From contig JAMQCK010000386.1 of the NCBI GenBank assembly GCA_024196135.1, forward strand, positions 1-25,175: DNA of 25,175 nt. Direction: 5' to 3'. Source of the stretch: Pleurotus ostreatus/Saccharomyces cerevisiae fusant (Eukaryota; Opisthokonta). The first letter of the stretch is position 1. Every line of letters starts with the position of its first letter. Shown piece by piece: positions 19,834 through 25,175 of this stretch. The notes under the pieces are model-generated. The model worked only from the letters and a program-made list of their open reading frames with translations. It was not told the origin of the DNA and searched no databases. The position numbers and the translations under genes were made by a program.

Positions 19834-20834
19834 CTAGCAAGCCCAGGACAGTATTCCATCCTCATCCTCTTCGACCTTATCCTTCCCGCGGAGCACAACA
19901 TGTCCTGCTTCCCTGTCCGCAAACAATGGTGGCTTGCCAGGCGGACGGCGAGGTATCTTCTTTGTTTTCGGAGCAGGCTTCGAGGTGGCGATGGCAGGAG
20001 TGGGGTTTTCGGACGTGGAAGGTTGCTGGGCAGCAGAGGATTGCGGAGGATCTTCCATGACAGTATCACCCTGCTCATCCGCTGAAGCTGCATCCCGCGT
20101 AGTATCTTCCTCGTCGTGCGGTGTCGCAGTAGAAGGGCAAGGGATCCGGCGTTTCCGCCCGCACGTTGGGCAGATGTAGGACAAGGTATGACCGTGATTT
20201 CGTGAGGCTGAGGCGTACTGTCAGGACTGGCGAAAGGAGGAGGTCAAGAAGTACTCACATTGTACCCTCACGTTCACATTTGCGCCCGGGATCATCACCG
20301 TGTCGCAATTCTTCGCCTTGCATATCGTGCGCTTGACTGCCGGATCTCTATGGGATGTGTGATGAGCAAGCTGCACGCTGCACAGAAGAGCTCTACATAC
20401 ATTCGCATCACTGACTTCCTCCCCACAGCCTTCATATTCTTGATGTACTCCCTCGATAGATCCACTATCGTCGCCTGCCTACGCGTACCATTCTTCGGAC
20501 CCTCAGCCTCCCCCGCAGGAAATCCAGGCTTCGGCCAGCGTTTCTTCGATCGCCGCCTGCCCTCTGGAATCACCGGCCTACCAGGCGTCCTCCCCCGTCT
20601 ACCAGGAGGCGCATAGCCGGTGCTGGAGGAAGGTGTTTGCGGTATGATGGTGTTGAGGTACGCGCTGCTTTGGTAGAGGAAGTTCATGCGTTGGAGGAGG
20701 TCGCGGTTGGCAACGGCGCCGAAGTTGGGGGCCGCGTCTTTCGCAGGTTTGGGCTGCTTGGGGGGTTTGGCGTTGAATGGGGGTTGCTTGGGAGCTTTCT
20801 GTCTCTGTTTTGGGGTAGACGGTGCGGGATCCAT
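19834..20834 (-). CDS. RPR2: RNase P/MRP protein subunit, Rpr2/Rpp21 family
   Basis: Three exons (20834-20401, 20347-20259, 20207-19834) encode 298 residues. The family signature is in order: NRDLLQRMNFLYQSSAYL (helical N-terminal part), REYIKNMKAVGRKSVMRIDPAVKR, then the zinc site TICKAKNC (C154, C159) and YICPTC (C187, C190) followed by GRKRRIPCP. The subunit helps RNase P cut the 5' leader from pre-tRNA; the MRP-specific relative Snm1 is the main alternative. The protein is about twice the length of the yeast and human proteins because of a Lys/Pro-rich start, a basic insertion (GRRGRTPGRP, GRRRSKKRW) between the two helical segments, and an acidic Ser/Pro-rich tail. Start choice: the ATG at 20834; the open frame extends upstream only through a TTG. 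Confidence 0.9.
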
Positions 20835-21188
20835 TGTAGGACGAGAATGCGAGGCAGGAGTAGACAAAGTCCCAAAGATGACGGGGTTCGGGGACGAGAT
20901 GGATTGATCGCCGCGGATGCCTCGGGTCGAGATGTGGCGCGCTCGATGACCTCAAGCTGCAGCTCGCAAATTCGCAGTCGACACGAGCATTACCGCGGGC
21001 GTTTTACACGATGTAATATATCTGATATACGTAGCAAGTCACTACTGTACATGCATCAACTGCATTCGCCCCCATGAGAGGGTCTGCGAGATCACCTCGG
21101 TATACGAGGGCTGGACGGGTCGCTTCATCAACATACCTCCAATCCTCGACGTGTGGGCGCAAGGGGGCGTGTATGGTAGCGAGCGAGC
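20835..21188. other. intergenic region between FKBP2 and RPR2
   Basis: The 354 bp hold the FKBP2 3' UTR and the RPR2 promoter, both genes being on the minus strand. No TATA box or other element was recognised. Confidence 0.5.
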
Positions 21189-21825
21189 TCATAGCTCCTC
21201 GCGGTTCTTGCTCTCCAGACCGACAAGCTCGACGTCGAATACGAGCGCTGAGTCGGGAGGAATAATGCGACCGAAACCACGCTTGCCTGTAGATTTGTCA
21301 GAGCGCGTTCAGTAGGAGGAGCAGGGGGTCGCGTACCGTAAGCGAGGTCGGCGGGTATGGTGAGGGTGCGCTTCTCGTTCAAGCACATGCCCTGGATGCC
21401 CTGGTCCCAGCCCTTGATCACTTGGCCGACACCGACTACCCTGCTGTCAGCCATGCAGGCAGGAAGAATCGTAAGAAAATCCCTCACGGGTCAATGGAAG
21501 GGGGGCGTTGCGGTCATAACTGCGAGGCGCTTAGCTGCGTGTAGGAACATAGATGTGCTTTATGAACGCACCTCGAGTCGAATTTGCTGCCGTCTGAGAA
21601 CAGCGTACCGGTCTGGTGGGCAAAGTCTGTCAATATACAGAGAGGGGGGACAACAGATGGGTAACGCACGTAGTGAACCTTCACTTTGTCCCCGCTCTGC
21701 GCCTTCGCCGGGCACTCTGGTGGCGCGTATGTCGTCTCGACAACGAGCTCCTCAGGGGGCTCCGCTGCGTTCACCGTAACGAGGGCAGCGAAGAGGACAG
21801 CAGAAAGTATACCGAAGGCGCGCAT
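21189..21825 (-). CDS. FPR2: FKBP-type peptidyl-prolyl isomerase, ER-lumenal FKBP2 type
   Basis: Five exons (21825-21670, 21612-21572, 21519-21488, 21435-21337, 21286-21189) encode 141 residues, the normal FKBP2 length. A signal peptide covers about 1-20 (ending VNA). The FKBP core follows: [53 protein letters not shown], and [15 protein letters not shown], with the conserved Trp and Tyr of the drug-binding pocket. The enzyme speeds cis-trans isomerisation of prolyl bonds during folding. The C-terminus is REEL, which resembles the RTEL/HDEL retrieval signals of ER-resident FKBPs, so lumenal retention is inferred. Two internal exons are only 41 and 32 nt, and the third intron ends at a GTAG acceptor forced by reading frame. 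It starts 141 bp from the divergent pterin dehydratase-like gene. Confidence 0.94.
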
Positions 21826-21966
21826 GATGGTCGGGAACAAGGGCGGTAGGGACACGTTCGCGCGTTGCCTCCGCGTCAGACGGACACCGCACGACGCGCC
21901 CGTAACGCGATCTCGGAGACACGGTCCGCGTTGCCGGTCCTTCTCCTCATCTTCCCTCTCGCGCCC

Positions 21967-23622
21967 ATGTATAGTCGTGCGTGCCGGCTGGTGCTTCGGC
22001 AGAGGCGAAAATGCGCACCAGGACTACAACATCCGCAGCCAGCTATGTGCCGGAGAGGTCTGAGCTTATGCAAGCACCTGCGAATGCAGGACACCGGGGA
22101 AGGAGCACACATACGTCCGGGGACACCTTCGACACTTGCTGAGTCCAGTGTCATCGCGAACGACACTTCGTCAACGACGCCCACGCATGGAGACATCTCT
22201 TCGACCATCCTACTCGATGTTCCCCCTCCAATCAAGGGCTGGCCGACTCCTTGGCTAACGCGACAAGAGCTCGACGACTTCGTCCTGCAAATGTCCCGCA
22301 GAGGGTGGACGGTCCGATCTCTTGTGCCTAGCGATGCCTCTCGAATGCTACTGTCTGCTTCAGCGACCTCTACAACATCCAGCGCGGGGGACCAGGTACG
22401 TGGATCGTCCCACATATCCGACGCGAATACTGACATTGACCCCGAGTCAGTTGACTACGCCCAGTCCAGCAAAAAGAAGGAAATCCTGCACGCTATTGCG
22501 CAATTCCCCTTCACTAGCTATGACGCTGCGCTGGAATTCGTGGGCAAGGTTGGCAGGATAGCCAATGACGAACTCGTGAGGCTCGCATACCCTACTTGAC
22601 TGCTTCCCGTCTGACAGACCTTGTAGCATCATCCCGAAATGATAGTCACGTCCAGCAAGACTGTCGTGCTATGGATGACAACTCATAGTGCAAGACCAGG
22701 GAAGGACTGGGCACTTGTGGATGAAGCTCCCCTGCCTTCGGCGAAGGACAAGCCAGTCAAGCCACCGCATCTGCGCAAGGTTCCGGGCCTGACTCGTCGC
22801 GACTCCCGACTGGCCGCGCTAATCGAAAACCTCTACACGACAGAGCACTCCTCTGGTAATATCCGCCAGGTCGTCGCGGGACAGGCGGATACGAAGTCCT
22901 TGCACGAACAGCTTTTGTCGCTAATCAACGGGCGCTCCGTGTCGCTCCCCGCGGAACCAGCAGAAGACGCGATGGAACCCTTGCCGCCATCGTGCGCCGC
23001 CTGCGGAGGCGAGCATCCGGTGTCCGTCTGCGATGAACGTGGCCAACATCCCCCACGTATACCTTGTCAGAATTGCGGGGAGGGTCACTATCACTGGGTC
23101 GCCGACTGTCCCCAAGACGCGGAATATCGCGCAAAACATCGCCCTCCTGCCATCCAGTCTTCAACACCAGCCGTGGGCCACCTGCGAGGGTCCCACCGAG
23201 AGAATCGCCAGCAGGAGCACGGAGCATGTCGCGCGTGTGGTTCTGTCGAACACGAAGTTATGCATTGCCGCAAACGCCGCTCCATAGCGCCGCCAAAGCC
23301 TTGTCGTCTCTGCGGTGGCAACCACTGGGTATATGACTGCAAGCAGTTTACTCCTTGCCCAGCGTGCGGCGGCGACCACACCCTCTTTCTCTGCATCCGG
23401 CGAAGCTTCATTCCGCCAACCAAGCCTTGCTCGCTGTGCGGGGAGGAACATCGACATTGGATGGTCGACTGCCCGCTGTATGTCGATAGGCATGAGGCGA
23501 AACACAAGGAGCACAAGTACACGAGGGAGGAGAAGGTCATGAGGGAAGTTATGGAGGGGAAGGGACGCGATGGCAGGCACTTGCAGAAGCTTTTGGAGAG
23601 GAGAGACGCCTCCGAGGCTTGA
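21967..23622 (+). CDS. pterin-4a-carbinolamine dehydratase-like domain fused to six CCHC zinc knuckles
   Basis: Two exons (21967-22575, 22627-23622) encode 534 residues. Residues about 96-273 match the PCD/DCoH fold: WLTRQELDDFVLQMSRRGW, FPFTSYDAALEFVGKV, HHPE (204-207), VVLWMTTH (216-223) and GLTRRDSRLAALI. An insertion of about 33 residues separates TTH from GLT. Six C-x2-C-x(3-5)-H-x4-C knuckles follow, with first Cys at 326, 350, 404, 429, 447 and 471, then a charged helical tail. PCD enzymes dehydrate 4a-hydroxytetrahydropterin, and the animal protein also dimerises a transcription factor; zinc knuckles bind RNA or single-stranded DNA. The combined function is unknown. The start encodes a basic, acid-free stretch (about 1-40) that could be a mitochondrial presequence; ATGs at 22045 and 22084 would remove it. 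The second exon alone would look like an orphan zinc-knuckle protein, because the intron splits NDEL from HHPE. Confidence 0.8.
22396..22450 (+). other. possible optional intron inside the PCD-like exon
   Basis: The sequence has a consensus GTACGT donor at 22396, a CTGAC branch-like site and two closely spaced AGs in GAGTCAG, at 22446 and 22450. Removal to the first AG (51 nt) keeps the reading frame; removal to the stronger CAG (55 nt) destroys the dehydratase domain. The main model keeps the segment as coding. Confidence 0.4.
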
Positions 23623-24325
23623 GGTCGGTCTATAGACTCATTGCTTGAAGTATCATACTGACTAGGCTTTCAGCTTCTCAGTTACTATGCATCCTACACG
23701 AGACTATAGCTTGCCTACCTTATGCTCTATCGTAGCCAGCGCCCTCTTCCAATGACTTCGTCATGGCTTGCAGACGTTGGCCACCATCACTGTTCATCGA
23801 CCAATTCGCTGAACAAAGATACGCGGCAGACTACAGTACGGGTTAGTGGATGCTGATTCTTGTCGCCCTTGCGGAGGGGTTCGCTCAGGAGCGAAGGTAG
23901 GTCGTCTCGATTCTAGTGCGTATATCACCAAGTCCTCCATCGATTATCTCTCTGATCAGCATACGTCAGACGCCTCGTTGAAACCTCATGTTTGCGGCGA
24001 GGCATCAGAGTCTAGAGCCTTTCGCCTGGTTGTCATGGCAAGGAGCTGTGCTACAAACATGGCACGCCGCCTCTTCAAAATTACTGCAATTGGCAGACGG
24101 ATTGCAGGCGCCCTACCACATCCACAAGCACGTGTGGCGAAGTGATCGTCATACCAGTACGTGCGTGGTACCTGATTCTATACTCGCACCAATTCTTGCA
24201 CAGGGCGCAGGCTCACACGAACCTAGATCACGAAGTCTCTGCGCTCGCCACTGAGCCACTCATCAAATGACCAAACATGCGCACACAATCATTATTTCCT
24301 TCTATGAGATGGAACCCGTGGGAAA

Positions 24326-24360
24326 GCAATCGAGGAGCAATCGAGGAGAGCAATCGAGGA
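24326..24360. repeat. triplicated 11-bp direct repeat next to a TATA box
   Basis: GCAATCGAGGA occurs at 24326-24336, 24337-24347 and 24350-24360, the last after a 2-nt spacer. The array ends 14 nt before TATAAAG. It may be a cluster of factor-binding sites or a recent slippage duplication. Confidence 0.8.
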
Positions 24361-24374
24361 CAGCGCCAGAAAGC

Positions 24375-24381
24375 TATAAAG
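24375..24381 (+). promoter_or_regulatory. TATA box of the C2H2 zinc-finger gene
   Basis: Reads TATAAAG, 97 nt upstream of the ATG at 24472 and only 26 nt upstream of the ATG at 24401. This favours the downstream ATG as the true start. Confidence 0.6.
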
Positions 24382-24471
24382 CTGGGGCTGCGGGGGGCTC
24401 ATGGCCGTGCCCTTGAGTCCCCAGCATCCATCTGAACCTCCTTCCAAGCCTCTATCCGCCCAATCCCCGCC

Positions 24472-25175
24472 ATGGCAGGTCCCGTCCGCACTAAGGTGCG
24501 CATTGCGAATTTCCTTTTTGGGTCGACCCCAGCACGCTCACGCGAAGTCGCAGGGTTGCGTTACTATCAACGGCATTGACTTCGTCAATCATGTCTGTGT
24601 GGTTTGCAACATGATCTTCCGCGACAAGAGGGGCAAGTACCGCCATTCAACCACCCACCTCCCCGAAGACGACCCAAGGAAGAAGTGCGTGCACGTCCCT
24701 CGAGGCGTTAAGCCATGCTTACCGTGCTGCGTAGGCCCTTTCCTTGCGAGTATTGCGGCAAGCGCTTCTCGCAGAAGACGGGCATGCAGATACACGCCAA
24801 GAGACAGTGCGTGATACATGCTGTATATCAGCGTCCTCGTTCTCACGTACCACTCTAGCACCGGCGTGAAGGACCTCATTTGCGATGCAGATAACTGCAA
24901 CTTTGCTACCCATGACCCCTCCCTTCTCAACAAACACCGACGCGTAATACACAACATCGCGCCAGAGCGGCGGCGCAAGCGGCAGCCCAAGCGACCCCAA
25001 GCTGAGCTGTCCAAGGAAGCGCCCCAGTCGCCAAGTGATCTCGGCCGGTCGTCTCTACGGCCACTATCCCCCGCCAACGCCGCGCCATATCCTTCACAGA
25101 ACTACTACGATCCTCCCACTCAAGAGTTCTGCCAGACTGTCACGAACGCGCATGTCCCGGCAGCGACGTCGGCCG
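24472..25175 (+). CDS. C2H2 zinc-finger protein, probable transcription factor (partial, 3' end off window)
   Basis: Four exons are visible (24472-24495, 24554-24684, 24735-24806, 24859 to the edge), 543 coding bases without a stop. Three C2H2 fingers follow one another: CVVC-x12-H-x3-H; CEYC-x12-H-x3-H (CEYCGKRFSQKTGMQIH), whose final His codon is split by the third intron; and CDADNC-x12-H-x4-H. A TG-type linker (HTGVKD) joins fingers two and three, typical of DNA-binding C2H2 arrays. After the fingers comes a basic stretch (ERRRKRQPKRP), a likely nuclear signal, then a Ser/Pro-rich region running off the edge. The ATG at 24472 has a strong CCGCCATGG context. The ATG at 24401, read through without the first intron, is the alternative. 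The target genes are unknown. Confidence 0.82.

Larger units (their letters stand above)
23623..24471. other. intergenic region before the C2H2 gene
   Basis: The 850 bp hold the 3' UTR of the fusion gene and the promoter of the zinc-finger gene, including a triplicated 11-bp element and a TATA box. The open frame 23846-24145 has no domain or splice support. Confidence 0.5.

Noticed and set aside
22639..23622. Retrotransposon Gag remnant suggested by the zinc knuckles
   Set aside because: There is no protease, reverse transcriptase or long terminal repeat. The array is continuous with a PCD-like domain in a spliced gene among housekeeping genes.
23846..24145. 99-codon frame downstream of the fusion gene
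   Set aside because: No domain, no splice support and an intergenic location; chance length for this base composition.

Overview
The window is nuclear DNA from a filamentous basidiomycete, most likely a wood- or litter-decaying Agaricomycete. Nearly every gene is split by short introns (42-58 nt where measured) with GTRNGY donors, CTNAY-like branch sites and YAG acceptors. Exons are GC-rich, several genes have a TATA box 58-95 nt before the start codon, and the secreted enzymes belong to families typical of wood-decay fungi. The order is inferred; no species is claimed. All gene models were built by hand by joining reading frames at splice signals, and each complete model keeps frame from start to stop.

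Positions 1-8500 hold four accessory or degradative genes. They are an extracellular intradiol ring-cleavage dioxygenase (minus, 3' end cut by the window edge), a secreted M35 zinc metalloendopeptidase (minus), an extended short-chain dehydrogenase of the dihydroflavonol-reductase/GRE2 type (plus), and a secreted, probably GPI-anchored GH128 glucanase (plus). Intergenic gaps here are large (0.7-1.4 kb).

Positions 9247-21825 are a housekeeping block. It holds the CCR4 deadenylase (minus), mevalonate diphosphate decarboxylase (plus), a muskelin kelch protein (minus) with two microexons, a large protein with an ECL1-type zinc-binding N-terminus (plus), the RNase P/MRP subunit Rpr2/Rpp21 (minus) and a lumenal FKBP2-type prolyl isomerase (minus). 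They act in mRNA turnover, sterol synthesis, ubiquitin ligase assembly, lifespan/stress signalling, tRNA processing and ER folding, so there is no single pathway.

Positions 21967-25175 hold the most unusual locus and a partial gene. A 534-residue protein combines a diverged pterin-4a-carbinolamine dehydratase (PCD/DCoH) domain, interrupted by an insertion, with six C-terminal C-x2-C-x(3-5)-H-x4-C zinc knuckles. It starts 141 bp from the divergent FKBP2 gene. It is followed by a C2H2 zinc-finger gene cut by the right edge, with a triplicated 11-bp element before its TATA box. I saw no rRNA, tRNA, transposon, CRISPR array or prokaryotic-style operon.
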